Source: Phylloscopus collybita
Lineage: Eukaryota; Chordata; Aves; Passeriformes; Phylloscopidae
Assembly (NCBI GenBank): GCA_027886175.1
Contig: JAJNNQ010000003.1
Location: forward strand, 27,321,501-27,385,500
Direction of reading: 5' to 3'
Length of the DNA stretch: 64,000 bases
This document shows, piece by piece, positions 22,201 to 35,317 of this stretch; the first letter of the stretch is position 1, and each line of letters starts with the position of its first letter. The notes beneath the pieces are model-generated. The model had not been told where the DNA came from and did no database searches. It saw nothing but the letters and a program-made list of their open reading frames with translations. A program made the position numbers and the translations under genes.

Positions 22201-25146
22201 TCACAGAAATGGTTTTCATCTCTCTGTGCTTCCAAGGAGAAATGCTGGATGTGGGGTTCTGAGGTCACAGAAACCTCAGCTTCACATTTGTTTCTCCAGG
22301 TACCAGAGAAGTGGGAAACAGGAGCTCTAAGGGACAAATGTCCTTGTACTCTTGTTGTGGTAAATGTGATGAAGACCCACGCAGTTTTGTGTCAGTTCAG
22401 GAAGCTGGACAAATGGAATTGGGGAAGGATTTGGACAACTAACCACCTGAGATCACAAGTTTCTTTACAGGGAGGTAAGTGGGAGAAAAACCCCACAAGA
22501 ACCCACTACAAAATTCAACATCTGGCCTTTTCTTCTGAGCCTTACCTAGAGATACGTGGGTACATGAACAATATCTTTTCCCATAAAGGACAATTCATGA
22601 TGTCATGAACAGGGAAAGTCAGCTGTGCTCCATCACTGTTCCAGAGACTCAACAACTGTTGAGTCAGATCTGGGAGGGATAACAACTGTGGACTTAAAGC
22701 TTTGTGGACTTCAAGAAGAGATGGGGGTACGCTTGAGGATGCACTACTGGAGAATATCAAAGCATAAATGACCAAAACTATCCAAGAGACAAAAAAGACA
22801 AGATAAGAAACTGCCCTTGTTTCACTCAAGTGCCTTGTAAAAACATGCATTAGTTGAACTGCTGGCTAGAAAGATGAAAGTGTCCGGAGTAAATTGCATT
22901 GTGCCAGAGCCCGGGCTCACATGAAATAGCACAATTCTGTTAACTTTACTGGAGCCTCAGAGATTTGCAGCCAGTTAGGATTTGACTTCTCACCAAGTTA
23001 TTACTTTGGAAAATTCCCATTGACATCTGTCAGGTTAAGGACAACAGTATTCTCTATCTATAGAGGTTGTAGACTCAAGATTGAAGAGCATCATCTTGTC
23101 TTTAAATGGTGACATGAGCATTACATTATTTTTTTTCAGAATTTCTTTTATTGAGCTGATATGTTCCATATTTTAGTGTTTCTAAAGGAAAATACAAAAC
23201 ACTGTACAGAGAAGCAATTACCTTTGAACTCAATGTTCTTTTTGCTCAACTTCAACTCCTTTTTTCTGCTCACAACATTATGCCCTAACTAGTTTAACAT
23301 CAAGTGTTTGTGGAAGACAAATATAGTGTGCATATAGTCATTAAGGTTGAAACATGTGCTTTTAGTACTAAAGAGAAAAGATGTTGCCATAATTTGATAG
23401 TTATTCAAAAGAAATGGAAAGGCTTCTAACACAGAATGGTCTGGGCTGTTGAAAAAAGATCTAAGGGCAATTTTTGTTTCACTGCTAAAAAGAGTTCATG
23501 ATAATGAGGCTGACATTTGCCAGTTGTTCTTCTCTATTTTTTACTCAGAAGGAATCCTAACTAGCCTTATGGCTGTAGTTATGGATAAGGTCATTTCTGC
23601 TTGATTCTTTTTTTTGCTCCTTTGCTTCACGGTGCATTTGAAATGGAGTTTGGTTTGTTTTAACAGTTGCTACTCATTGCTTCCAAAAGTGACTGACTTC
23701 TTACAACACAAAGGGCTTACATTCCATTTCAGATGGGGAGTGTGTGTTTTTGTGAGCATGGGGCAGGAGGGTGAGCAACTAAACCTCACTGCATGGGGCA
23801 AATTATGTTTATACACAGGGTGAATCCCACGCTGGGTGTGTAAATCATGGAGCACAACTGGCTGCATTTCCTGAGAGGGAAGGGCACTCTAAAGCTGGCA
23901 GGGTGTTCTGCATTCTCATCCTGATGTTTGCAGGGCAGGGCCCATGCTCTGCAGCACTCTGGTGAGCACAGGCAGGACCACTTCTGGAGACAGGTCCTTG
24001 GTCTGTGTGCCTGTAATGTGATGCAAGTGGAATATGGGAACAGGAGCTCGCAGGGAAAGCAGAGCATTTTCCTGCTTTTGGCCCAAAACATTTCTGATTC
24101 CTCTTTTTGGAGTGTAGTTCGGGGTACTGGCAGTTCCCCTCATCCTTCCAATGGCTGGCAGATGTGTACTTTTTATTTATTTGCTGGCTGATGTTGCAGA
24201 ATGGACATAAAAGACTGAAGTCCTTACTGTGGTACTCCTCAGTTAGAAACATTCCCCTTGCTCCACCACTTTCCAAATAGGCACTATCACTAAACAACAG
24301 AGATTTGGTAATTGGTTGCATGTGAATAAATTATGATCAGGTATGTTTAATTATGAATGGGAATGTGTATGTAAGAGAGCAGAAGACATCTCAAGGAAAT
24401 ACGATATACAGAAGGGATAGGAAATAAAAGAAACATTCCTTGGTGCTAAAAGCCATAAACTGTCAGGCATTTCAGTGATTTGTCACCTCTGCATTAACCA
24501 CTGACTCCAGCTATTAATGATAAAAGCAGGTAATTACAATGCCATCCTCTAACAAAGAAGCTGTTATAGCTGGGTAAATAACAGGCCCTATAAAATTGTC
24601 TTAAATTTGTGTTTGCACAGCAGACAGCATTTGGTAAGCTCCTGTTAGCTCTGGAGATGTTTGGGAAAGGGAACCTTTTCTTTTGTGTGTCTTATGTTGC
24701 AATATCAGGGGAAGAAACAAAAGGTAAAGAAGCCCCCAGTTTGTGTGACAAGTTTTAAAGTGTCTGCTGCAGAGGGACAAAGCCAGAATGGCCTCCTCAA
24801 CGCCAAAGGCAAGCCTGTGGGGTTGCCACAGAGCTTGCAAACAGCTGAGCTGCATTTGCTTCCAGTGAAGTGAAGCATAGCAGTGCATTTTTACAGTCAC
24901 ACTGATACTCTCTACACTGCATTCCTTATTCTTTTCCTGGCAGCAGCAAAGTCCTGGTGGCTGTGTGACACAGGAGTGGGGAGTGTGCACGAGAGCATCC
25001 TGCTGGAGCTGTCCTGGTGGCACAGCCACACGAGACGAGGGTATCAGTGACAGCAAACACCAGCCTAGTGCTATAGATGTGAATAAAATAAACAAACATT
25101 TTAAAATTTAGCAGCAATTTGAACAACAACTTAATATAAAATTAAC
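22201..25146. other. Unannotated; possible ERV remnant at its left end
   Basis: 22201-22850 may hold decayed internal sequence of the plus-strand LTR element, but I recognise no retroviral domain. It contains the hairpin at 22641-22673. The rest is AT-rich intergenic DNA without a supportable gene. Confidence 0.4.
22641..22673. other. Extended hairpin with AP-1 motif
   Basis: Inner perfect arms GACTCAACA (22646-22654) and TGTTGAGTC (22657-22665) have a 2-nt loop. Outer arms CCAGA (22641-22645) and TCTGG (22669-22673) pair across a 3-nt bulge. The right arm contains TGAGTCA, the AP-1 consensus. Confidence 0.65.
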
Positions 25147-26096
25147 TGTTGCAATACGACACAAATGAATGACACTCAGGCACTGAGATGTTTAAGGTAA
25201 AAAAGGGGCAGTTTATTTACAGACCTCAACATTTATAGAATTCCAGCAGTGACCATGGCTTGGAGGAAGAAAAGTGTCCTCTCCAACCACACTGGTCAGC
25301 CCAAGAGTCCATCATTTCTCTCCTCCTCCAGAAAGGAATGCAAAACAATCATCATTGACATGAAAAATGTGTGAGAAACTGTCTCAAAAAGTAAACATCA
25401 GAAGGCTGAAAAAATCTTTAGAAAAACAGAGCGACAAATAAGCATATACAAAAATTTGGCAATGATTAATTAAGTCTGGTTAAGGTTCTGATGAGGCATA
25501 AGCAAAACCGACCGGGGTACAGGGAGGGCTTCTCACCCCCCCTCAGGTACAAAACAGAGCCATTCAGACTGCACTGATATGCTGTCTGCTAACACAGATT
25601 CATCAGTGTTTCCTGTCAGTTTCCTCCTATTTCCAATTCTAAAAATCCACATCACTGCCCTTCATGGTGCAGGCTTCACTTGTTGTCAGGGGGTCTTGTG
25701 TCTTCTTTTGGTGGTCTTTGGGATGAAGGCTCACAGTCTTCCTCATTGTCCTCTGGATAATCTTACAGGTTGTGCATGCACCCCGAGCCTTGTGATATGT
25801 TAGCCAGCATCATATTCCAAAAATAAGCCTTAAATAAAATCACAACTTAAATTCTGTACCTGGAACCATCCCAATTGTCCATCTCAAGGCCCATCTTCCA
25901 ATTACCCTAAGACCTACTCCATTCTGGGATTTTACTTATCTCAAATTACATCCCGTATCTTATCATACATCTTACATCTTATCATAAACATCTGCAAACA
26001 TCTCTTTTGTGACACTAATCACACATCGTTTGCCTTTTTCTAAAACATTGATATAGGTACAATTTAGTTAGCACAAAATCATATTCATTTATCACA
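25147..26096 (-). mobile_element. LTR-like element of about 950 bp, minus strand
   Basis: Read on the minus strand, it begins TGTGATAAATGAATATGA and ends GTCGTATTGCAACA, giving TG...CA termini. A polyadenylation signal AATAAA lies near the 3' end (complement at 25213-25218). It shares several word blocks with the element at 18177 in the same orientation. No 5-bp target duplication is obvious. The minus-strand start is chosen as the TG closest to the loss of LTR-like sequence. It is probably a solo LTR of a passerine endogenous retrovirus. Confidence 0.6.
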
Positions 26097-27045
26097 CCAG
26101 TGTGGGCAATGGGGTCATCCTTGCCACAGAGGCTGTGTCCCACTAAGGATACCTGAAACCTCCTGCCAGGAGAAGTGGTGAGTGCAGCTGTGCTGCCTCC
26201 TCACACCTGGGGCTCTGCTGGGCCAGCACAGGGAGGGTGGTACAGCTGGAGCAAAGGAGCCAGCACAGCAGCACAGGCTGAGGCAAAGCCCCAGGGGATG
26301 TTTCACTGCTGGCTCAGGAGGTGCAGCCTCAGCTGGCTGTGCTCTCGCTCCTGGCAGCGCTGAGCAGAGGCAGGTGACAGTCCCCAGGCTCTCCCAGACA
26401 GCAAGGGACAAGGTACACCTCTCACAGGAAAGACATTTCCTCTAATAAATATAGACAGGAAAAAGATGATGAGAATAGACTGGTTTTCTGATTCTAATTA
26501 GTGCTTCACACTGAGAATATTGTGAGCATAAAACATCTTGCAGAATAAAAAAATTATCGAGACAACAGCAGTCATCAGTTCAAGTAATAAAAAGGCACTT
26601 AGGTATTAAAAAAAAAAAAAGAATCTGGAAATAGATTTATTTAATGGGGCTTTTTTTCCTCGAGAAAGTTTAGCATTTCCTGCTGTACTGATGTTTATGT
26701 GAGATAAATATAAAGTGTTATCAGCTGAACAGCATTAGCTGCCACTGAAAGCCTCTGTCTCCTTCAGCTGAATCTGCTTACCACAAGCAAAGCAACTGAG
26801 TGATGCACTTGCTTAGATTCCAATTCAGTTTAGGGAAAGGGTAGAAATGAAAATGCTCTTGGCCTAGATTAGTGTTGAAAATATTGATCAAATGGCTTAT
26901 CTATCAAAAATGAAAGGCTTGTGAGTGTTATTTGAAGATAGAGCATTGGTAAGGATCTGAGGCAATCATTCTAATAAGTTGTTATCAAGGGATTTTTTTT
27001 TTTTATGGAGACTAGTGTATGCAGACCAGCTAGAGAAGGCTTTAC
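26097..27045. other. Non-coding stretch, no gene seen
   Basis: A GC-richer patch (26110-26420) gives overlapping short frames on both strands with no recognisable product. The remainder is AT-rich. Confidence 0.5.
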
Positions 27046-27206
27046 TTAAAAAAAAAAAAAAACAACAAACAAACTTCCCCCCAAATGAAACAAAACAAAC
27101 AAACAAACAAACAAACAACAAAAAACCAAAACAAAACAAAACCAAAAACCCAAACCAAACAAAAAAAACCCCAGAGTGTGTGTGTATATATATATATATA
27201 TATACA
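27046..27206. repeat. Poly-A, A/C-rich tract and TG/TA microsatellite
   Basis: An A run (27049-27062) passes into CAAACAAACAAAC and AAACC blocks up to about 27173. Then (TG)n and (TA)n dinucleotides follow at 27175-27206. Confidence 0.9.
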
Positions 27207-30200
27207 CATTTAAAATGTCTGTGTTAGTTGGGCCCATTCAAGGTATAAATTGTGTCCCAAAGGGTGACAGGGGCAGCCCTGGGAGCTCAGTGCCTGCCCT
27301 GGCACCCTGTGCTGCTGCCCTGTGCAGTACCTGCCTCGGTGGCCACTTCTTTCTGACAAACACTGCACATGGCTCACGGTAAAGTTGCCCCCAATGTTTT
27401 TATTTGAACAGGTCCTTCCAACTTCTCTCCCTATGGCTGAGTTTCTGGTCTCTGGCCTCCTTTGCTCCTTACGCTGTTGCTTCTTGTCAGAGTTTTCCTG
27501 GCTTCCTCTCCCTCCTGCTGATCCCACTGTGTATCTGTTTTTTCCTGTGCTGATTGCATTTCCTTTTTTTTTTTTTTTTTTTTTTTTTGTTCTTGTTGGC
27601 CTTTATTGCAATAAGCACAACACTGATAGTTTCTCTGTTGACATATGTGGGATGAGATATGACAATACATTATTTCACTGAAAATTTTGCTCAAAGGATT
27701 ATCCCTCCAGGGTGAAATGATTGTTTCCTCTGTTTCAGATTAACCACGCTAGCAAGGAAATATTTCATGCTTCATTACTACCATTAATCTTCCAAGGTGC
27801 CCCTCTGAATGAAAATCCATTGTTTTCTTTAACAGAGAGGGACACCAGTACAAGTTATCCTGTGTAATTACACTTCTAACAGATGTATCTGTCAGGTTGC
27901 TCAGTGCTTGGTAACATAACATCACTGAATATTACATTGCAATGTAAAACACACTCTCAACTAGGTATGCAGACCTGCAGTTTTTCTCTTAACTCTAATA
28001 AAACGTGATGGCACTTCATCTGCTGGAGTGCACAGGGAAGTGTATTTACCTGCAAGACCAAGGGAGACTCACCTTTGATGCTGTGGCAGGAGCACCCAAG
28101 GTAATGGAGTGAGGCTGGAGAGCAGGAGAGGGAGGTGAAGTGCAGAAGAGAGATCCTGTGGAGATAGGATCAGGCTCACCCGATGTTCCCTCTGGCTTTG
28201 CTCTCTGGTTGCTGCTGTCAGAGATGGTGCCCTGCAGCCAGAGAGGCTGCAGTTTCACCTGAGGCAGTCAGAGCGCTGATGTTCCTCCTGCCCTCTGCCC
28301 CTGCAGGGCTCGGTGCCTCTGGAAGGCAGCACCTCACGCTCTGCAGCGAAAGGAATAATAATCATTTGCAGATGCTGCTCACTCATTTCTTTAGGTACTC
28401 AGGTAGTTCTGTGAAAGCTTTGCAGGAATTCATGTGTAGGATGTGCCAAACCCATTGTGTTGCTAGCTATGATTTATAATTTCATCCTTTTCTTCTCCAA
28501 CCAGGAATACTCAGGTGCAGGCGAGCACTGCGAGGCAGAGGAGCTCTGGAGGCAAGAAGTGTGTTTGATTAGCTGTGTGTGCTGTCCTGTGAGGATTGCA
28601 GAGTCTTGTCACTCCTGCTGCATCTTCCAGCCTTTTGTGTTATTTATTGCCCATAAAGCAAATCAAAGCACTCCTTTGCCACTGACACAGAAGGGAGGGC
28701 TTTGAACTAAGTGCTTTGCCTCTTGCAGCTTGCCTTGTGATACGTTTTGAGATTTCTAAATGCTTATACAGGAATTGTCACTTACACTGCGGTTTTACAG
28801 TGCTTAGTGACTTTCAAGCTGATCTGAGGCTTGCCAAATAATAATTATATCATCCCTTTCTCTTCTGTTCTCTTTCTGTTCCTTTTGCTCCCACATGTAC
28901 CCATAATGCTCCTACAGTTTCCAAGTCAAATATTAATGTGCTCACACATACTGGAATTAAGTTTGCCTGTACTTAATTTCGTTTCATTATGTATTACAGC
29001 TCAGCTAACATGCCATTAGCAGGCACTGAGGCCTCCCTGCACCACAACTGCCTCAGCCTCTGCTCCCAGCCAGCTCAGGATTCTCCTCCTGGGGAGCACA
29101 GAAAGGATCCCCCCCTCGATCTCATGCTCCAGGTACTGACCCTGGCAGTACCTGGAAAAAGGAGGCAAAATGTTTGAAATGCTGTGATAAAGCTTTCTCA
29201 AAATACACAGAGCTTAAGCTCCAGACCCTTTCCAGGAGCTCCAAAACAGAGATGTGACTAAGACTTTTAAAAATACAGCTATAAGAACATATTTTAAAAT
29301 GTCCTTAACGATAGGAATCCCTGCTTTCATCAAGAATGAAAGATTTGTATTTCTAAGCAAATGCTTTTTCTGAAGCTGAGTATTTGCAACCTATTGGGTT
29401 TTACTCTTTGGAATTGTAGGTTTACACATCCACAGATTTATCACGCTGCTCGAAATGGCCATGATTATAATAAACCATGAAAAAATTAAACTTGGAGATT
29501 CTTTTGACAAATCGGTTAGACTCCTGCTTCCTCTACTCTGCACACTCAGGGCAATGGATTATGGTGCTCATGGAGAGATGAATTTTAAATTAGTGTGAAT
29601 ACCTGGGTTTGTAAGGAACTGTGCATCAATTTTAACTCTCAGCTGGAAAGCAGAATGCATGTTAGTCATTTTTGTCTCTGATATCAAAAAGATTTTAATC
29701 CCTTTCAAGTATCTTCCTGTTCCTGTGCTTAGAAAGCAAGTTACCTTTTCCAAATCTTTTGAGACAGATTAGGATTAGTTACTGTAAAAGGGGAAAATCT
29801 CACTGATTATTTTTATTTTTCAATATATCCAACTCTTCTCTCCAGGAGTGATCTCCTAGCACAAAGCAAAATCTGGAGATCCTTAAGAGGCTTGAATGTA
29901 AATAATGATTTCTACTAATGACCACAGGATTGTCTTCATTGTAGTTTTATTGGGATCAATGAGGTTAGACTGAAGACTACAAATTAAGAAGGGAAATTCA
30001 GGGGATTTACTCCTTCACCCTATAAGACATTGTTAGGGAAGGTGAGGAGCCCTGCACTGCCAGCCCAGCACTGAGAAAAGGGGAGATCATACCTGCTCAA
30101 GTCCCAAGGTGTCATGGTCCCTTTTCCTTTGGTAAACAGAATTCCCATTGATTTCAGGGAGTTTTACCCCCATAATCGAAGTGCAGTCTGGATCAGTCTC

Positions 30201-31877
30201 ATCTTGGGTTTGGGGGTGTTTCCACTGGGAGAGTACAAAGGATATTTTTCTCTTGCAGTGCTTAGTAGTTGCAATCATAAATTGGTTTATGCCTGGCTTT
30301 GTGAACTTGCTCATAACTTCTCCAGGGAGATGTGAGATTTGGCTGTGCCTGAGAGCAGGGTAGTGCTACCCTCTGTCCTAATAAATTGGAAATAAATTGG
30401 AAAAGAGAATCCATAAAATGTTACTGCTGGAGTTACCATTCCATGGCTCCCACACACACTCACAGCTTGTGGAGGCAGATTCCGTTCTTTTGCAGTCTCC
30501 AAATCACACAGAAGCTCCAAGATGCTCCTGAACTGACCACAGAAAATAAAGTGTTATTTTCTTCTTTGGAAAGGTTGAGGAAAAGGCTAAGAAACAAAAT
30601 TCTCATCTTCCTCATCCAAGAAAAAAATATTCAGGTTTTCCAGTGGCAATTGCAGAAAACATTGCCTGAGGTTGTAACACAGAGAGCAGAGTGGAAAGTC
30701 CCAGCACTGTTGCAAGACTGATATTATCATTGTTGTTCCTGCTGCAGAACTCTGCTGGTGTATTTTACAGCAATATTTTAAAAAATATTTCCCCCCTTTA
30801 TTTTTTTTAATGAATGCTCTTTTATGTAAAAAAATAAGGTCTGTGAATTCAAGGAATTCAAGTCTTTTGTTCAAGTCTAGACATAGTCTTTACTGCATTT
30901 ATTTTTCAACTTTCCTTCTGAGTAGAATGAGCTCCTTTGTTATTCAAAGGCTTCCACATTTTGCTCTTACACAGAAGTTCCTGGGCAGTATCACCTGTAT
31001 TTGACAGGAATACAAATAAATTGGAAGAACTACACTTATTCCTTCTTCTCAAGGTAATTTCTGAGTAGATTAGTTCAGAAATGGAAAATGGAAAGAAAGC
31101 ATTTAAATTATTTCATGTAGCTTGATTTAGGATATTCCTTTGCAGCAATTTTAGATTTGCAACACTTGTATTTTATTTCAAAGAAAGTTGACTCTGGATG
31201 ATCATATTAATTAAAGCAGAGAGAATAAAAATGTGCTTGTGACATCCCTGCAGCATAAAAGTCTAATGTTGCCACATGGACAAATTTAATGTGAAAATGA
31301 AATCTTTTGTCAAAGCCCTGAATAAAGTCACTCATTAATTATCATCAATTCAACTCCTTTAGAATGGCAGATTTGGAGAGCCCAAACCAGCACAAACATT
31401 AAGCTAGTTTTTTATCAGGTAAAACTTCTATTATTTTTTTTTATATTGTTATGCAGAGGCATTGTGGCATGACAAAATGTGGTATCTTGCATGTTTATCT
31501 ACATTTTTAACTAATTTCAGGCTTTCTCCTTTCTCCCATTCCTTTAACTTCCTGCTAATTGCACCTGTGAGCCCATGGCTGCCCCTCTGGGTGCCTGGGA
31601 GGGTTATCCATGGGACAAGCTCTCCCTTTCCATGGGCCCCTGGAGATCACCAAGTGCAAACCTGGACCTTCCAAACACTCACTGCAAATGGCAAAAATGG
31701 CATCTCTTTCTGGGCACCCACACTGCCCTGTCTGACAGCAGCATCCACCTCGTGTTGATGGTAAGGGCAGCTCACAGGGGTTTTGGTGGAAGGGATCCTG
31801 TCTGGAGAGCAGGGAATGGGCTCTGCTGAGCAAAGTGGGCACCAAAGTCCTGCCAGGCAATGCAGGGGATCAGATGA
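27207..31877. other. Non-coding stretch, no gene seen
   Basis: About 4.7 kb with no supportable gene. A T homopolymer of about 25 bases lies at 27564-27588. Weak acceptor-like sites (for example near 28300 and 28520) are not matched by credible exons. Confidence 0.45.
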
Positions 31878-32110
31878 GAAGAAATAATTGACTTTTTAAA
31901 ATGCATCTCAATGTCATAATCTCTTTTTGGCAGTCTATGTGCTGACATCCATTTCCAGATTTTTGCTTCTCATAATGGGGCAGCATTTACATATATTTTT
32001 CATATATTAGTTTCCTAATTTTTATTCTTTTGTGAGTTATCAATTTTATGCACTTTTCAATAATTAATTTAAATAATTAAAATAATAATTGTTGCATATA
32101 CAGTAATTAT
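31878..32110 (+). repeat. Direct duplication, copy A
   Basis: This copy begins GAAGAAATAATTGACTTTTT and is closely similar to 35114-35317 along its length. It differs by scattered substitutions and one insertion of about 28 bp of AT-rich sequence near 32065-32090. It is not a repeat family I recognise. Confidence 0.85.
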
Positions 32111-32477
32111 ATAATTGCCATTCTGGGGGACTGTGCCCAGTTGGGGGACAGCAGAGCCCTTTTCAGAGCCCTGTGACCAAAGCACAAGGCTGGGCTCCCA
32201 TTCCAGCTGGAATTCCTGCTCCTGTCCCTCCAGGAGAGTAGAGTGTGACGGTGGCACTTCCAAGGTGTCTTGGTTTGAGAAGACAGGTATCTGCCAGGAA
32301 AAGCTGAAGTTTTCTCTTGGAATGGAGAATGCAAGCCCCCACCCCCTCCAAATTATTATAATTTCACAATTAAGGGCTTTCTGGCAAAGATTTGGGAATA
32401 GGAGTAAAATACAAATGTAGGAGTTCAAAAAAAAACAAAACAAAAAACCCAAGCAAACAAGCAAATCTTAGAAACCC
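32111..32477. other. Non-coding stretch, no gene seen
   Basis: A short A/C-rich patch lies near 32427-32455. Frames on both strands are unconvincing. Confidence 0.5.
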
Positions 32478-32970
32478 TGACAGAGTCAGAGATACGACCT
32501 GACGCCCTGTTGGTGAGGGTGTTGGAAGCAGTCCAAATAAATCCTCCTGGAGAAACAGATCAGAGATGATCCCATAGAAAGGGTTCAGTGGTGGTGCAAT
32601 GGGTCCTGCCTGCCTCTGGAATCCAGTGGAAAACAGGCTGCCTGGTGTTCCTGGGTCTCAGTTTTTATCCAGGTAGGAATGCATGGCTCCTCCCATGGGG
32701 TGGAGCCTCTCCCAATGGGATGATGGAATTGCATCAGTCATGTGGTGAGCCTCAATGGCCCATTAGCAGAAGAAATCCCCCTGGAGGGAGGATGGGTTGT
32801 GGGAGAGAAAAGTTTGAACAGCTGGCCCATTAGCAGAAGACATCCACCCCCTCCCCACTGGAGTTATGAGGAATGGGTTATACAAGAGATACAAAGAAAA
32901 CACCTCCCCAAATGGTTTCAACAGATGGGAAATAGAATATATTTTTGTTTCCATATTGCAACCCAAAACA
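32478..32970 (-). mobile_element. LTR-like element of about 493 bp, minus strand
   Basis: On the minus strand it begins TGTTTTGGGTTGCAATATGG and ends CTCTGACTCTGTCA. It carries TTCTGCTAATGGGCCA twice in a 67-bp tandem arrangement (complements near 32757 and 32824) and a TATA-like GGATAAAAAC (complement near 32661-32670). This resembles LTRs I associate with songbird endogenous retroviruses, but I name no family. No target-site duplication is seen at the chosen ends. Confidence 0.65.
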
Positions 32971-33580
32971 CCAGGGAAGCAGAAGCCAGGGCTGCTCCTG
33001 GTGCCAGTCCTGCCCTCCCCAGTGTGACCTAACCTGGCTTTTGCTGCCACTGTGCATAAAAGATTCTGCCCTGCATTCTTGGCAGATCTGAAACTGCTGC
33101 TAGAAAATCTGGCAGAGCTTGTCTTTTAGACAACAAAACTGAAACAGCACCCAAGGAGAAGGGGAAAGGGTTGCTCATGGCCTGTCTTGTCCACCTACCT
33201 GCCAGCACCTGGGGGATTAGACAGTGGCAGGTTTAGACCGTGCACTTCCTCAGTGGCACCTACCTAAACCACATGGATCTGACTGAAAACTCTGCTCCCT
33301 CAATTTCTATTCACCAAGCTGTCCTATGCCCAGATTATGCAGAGAATGGTTTGTGATGGCAACTAAGAAGTTAATCCTTTTCTTGATAAGTCTGAAAGCT
33401 AAGAGCTGTGATTAACAAAATGACTAATGGAGTAGCTCTACTTAATGATTTATTTTTTTTTAAAGAAAAAGCAATTATTATGGAAAGAAATGGAAAAATC
33501 ATAGACCAGAAATTTCTGCCTTTTCACTAATGTGAAATCACTTTCTCCTGATTAATTTCCTGAAATGTTTTTGGCCTTTT
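32971..33580. other. Non-coding stretch, no gene seen
   Basis: AT-leaning intergenic sequence with no recognised element. Confidence 0.45.
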
Positions 33581-33638
33581 GGGTTTTTTGTTTGTTTGTT
33601 TTTGTGTTTTTGTTTTGGGGTGTGGTGGGTTTTGTTTG

Positions 33639-33672
<34 letters not shown>

Positions 33673-33673
33673 T
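33581..33673. repeat. G/T-rich low-complexity tract
   Basis: The tract has (GTTT)n and (GTTTT)n blocks with GGGG runs on the plus strand. Confidence 0.85.
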
Positions 33674-35113
33674 TGTATATGACTTTTGAAAAGGCAACAA
33701 AGCTTGACCAAATAACTAAATCACCTTAACATTTTCATGATTGGGAAGGATCTGCACAGAAATCCTGTGCTTCATAGTGATTTGGTGGCTTTAAGGCCAC
33801 ACCAAATCCTTGTAGTCATAAAGCTGACCTAAACTGCTGCTCTCAGCTTCCAATCAGCTGTCCCTTTTTCTGAAATGCAGCTGGCCTCACTTCAGAGGTG
33901 CTGGCTGTTGGCAAATTCATCAGTTTTGTTGGCAATCTGTTCCAATAGGTGATTAATTATTTAAGAAAAAAGATTCAATTTGTAGTGTCACCTTTTGGTG
34001 TGTTTATTTTTTCTCATTTTGTCACCTGAATTAAATGGGCCCATAGTTTACAAATTCTACTGTTCTATTTCAAGTATTCTACTTCAGCTGGTTCCTGACT
34101 TACTTAACATGTTTTGCCAAAATATATAGGTTGAGTTTCCTGCTTAATGCATGCAGAGCATATTTTTCAGGTCTCTGGACATATTTTCAGGTGTTTCACC
34201 ATCCCTCTGCAGGTTTCCCTTGGTTTTTCCTGGCATGGGAATGAGCCCTGGAACAGCAGAGTGCCCAGGCAGCATCACTGGAACATTCCACAGGGCTGGC
34301 AGCTTCTCCTTAAGGCCCTTGGCTTGAAGGGACCTCTTTGTCCCTCAGGGATCTCGGGAGCTGTGTCAACCAGAGCATCAGAGAGGGAATTCCTCCCCAC
34401 TTTGCCCAAGTCCACACCATTTCTGTAAGCTCCAAGAGCTGGCAGTGGGATGAGTTCCAGGGGGGATCCATCTGTCCCCTTGCAGTGCTCAGGGTGTTTT
34501 GGGGATGGCTCCTGCCTGTCCTCCTGCTCCTCTCCCTTTTGAGAACAGTCATTCAGTTCCATGATGACTTTGCAGTGCAGAATCCTCTCCTTCCTGAAAA
34601 ACCTTTTCGAAAAGGGACTGACACCCTTTGGAAGCGAGGCTAACTCTGAGATGTAATGAAGTGTTTGACAAGATGCTTTGAAACCCTTCAGAAGGAGTTG
34701 CCTTTGTGTAATTAATAGACAATATGGTTCCTGTACTCCTGCATCTTTAGGGATTCTGTGTAAACAGGTAGGAAGGGCAAGAAATGGACGAGGATTTCCT
34801 TATAAAATTTCCCCATCTTTAAATGGATCTCTTATTTTAGACAACTAACTGCACCAAGTTCCTCATTAACTGTGTTTGAGCAGGCCCTGCTGACACAGAC
34901 CCTCTCCAGTCTGTCTGCCTTGTGCCTTGGCTGCACACTGATCACTGATTTTCCCAACTCTTTGCTGATCCTTTGTTGGATTTCTGTAAAGACAATTTAG
35001 GTTTCTTCCTTCTTCAAACCAATTTTTGTTCTTGTTTTGATATGGCTTTCTTACATTTGCTTTCTGACAAACATGACTCAGAATGTAGGAAACGGTTTTG
35101 ATGTAAAGATTGG
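33674..35113. other. Non-coding stretch, no gene seen
   Basis: A GC-richer patch at 34170-34640 gives overlapping frames of about 100 codons on both strands. None has a recognisable domain or splice context. Confidence 0.45.
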
Positions 35114-35317
35114 GAAGAAATAATTGACTTTTTAAAATGCATTTCAATGTCATAATCTCTTTTTGGCAGTCTGTGTGTTGACATATCCATATTTTCGCTT
35201 CTCACAATGGGGTAGCATTTACATGTATTTTTCATATATTAGTTTCCTAATTCTTACTCTTCTGTGAGTTATCAGCTTTATGCACCTTTAAATAATTGTT
35301 ACATATTCAGTAATTAT
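35114..35317 (+). repeat. Direct duplication, copy B
   Basis: This copy has the same order of words as copy A at 31878: AATAATTGACTTTTTAAAAT, CAATGTCATAATCTC, TTTTTGGCAGTCT, TTTTCATATATTAGTTTCC. It starts 3236 bp downstream in the same orientation. Similarity stops abruptly at both ends. Confidence 0.85.

Noticed and set aside
21812..22337. Minus-strand frames of 93-158 codons with a 31-residue repeat
   Set aside because: They lie antisense to an LTR and consist of the 31-bp minisatellite.
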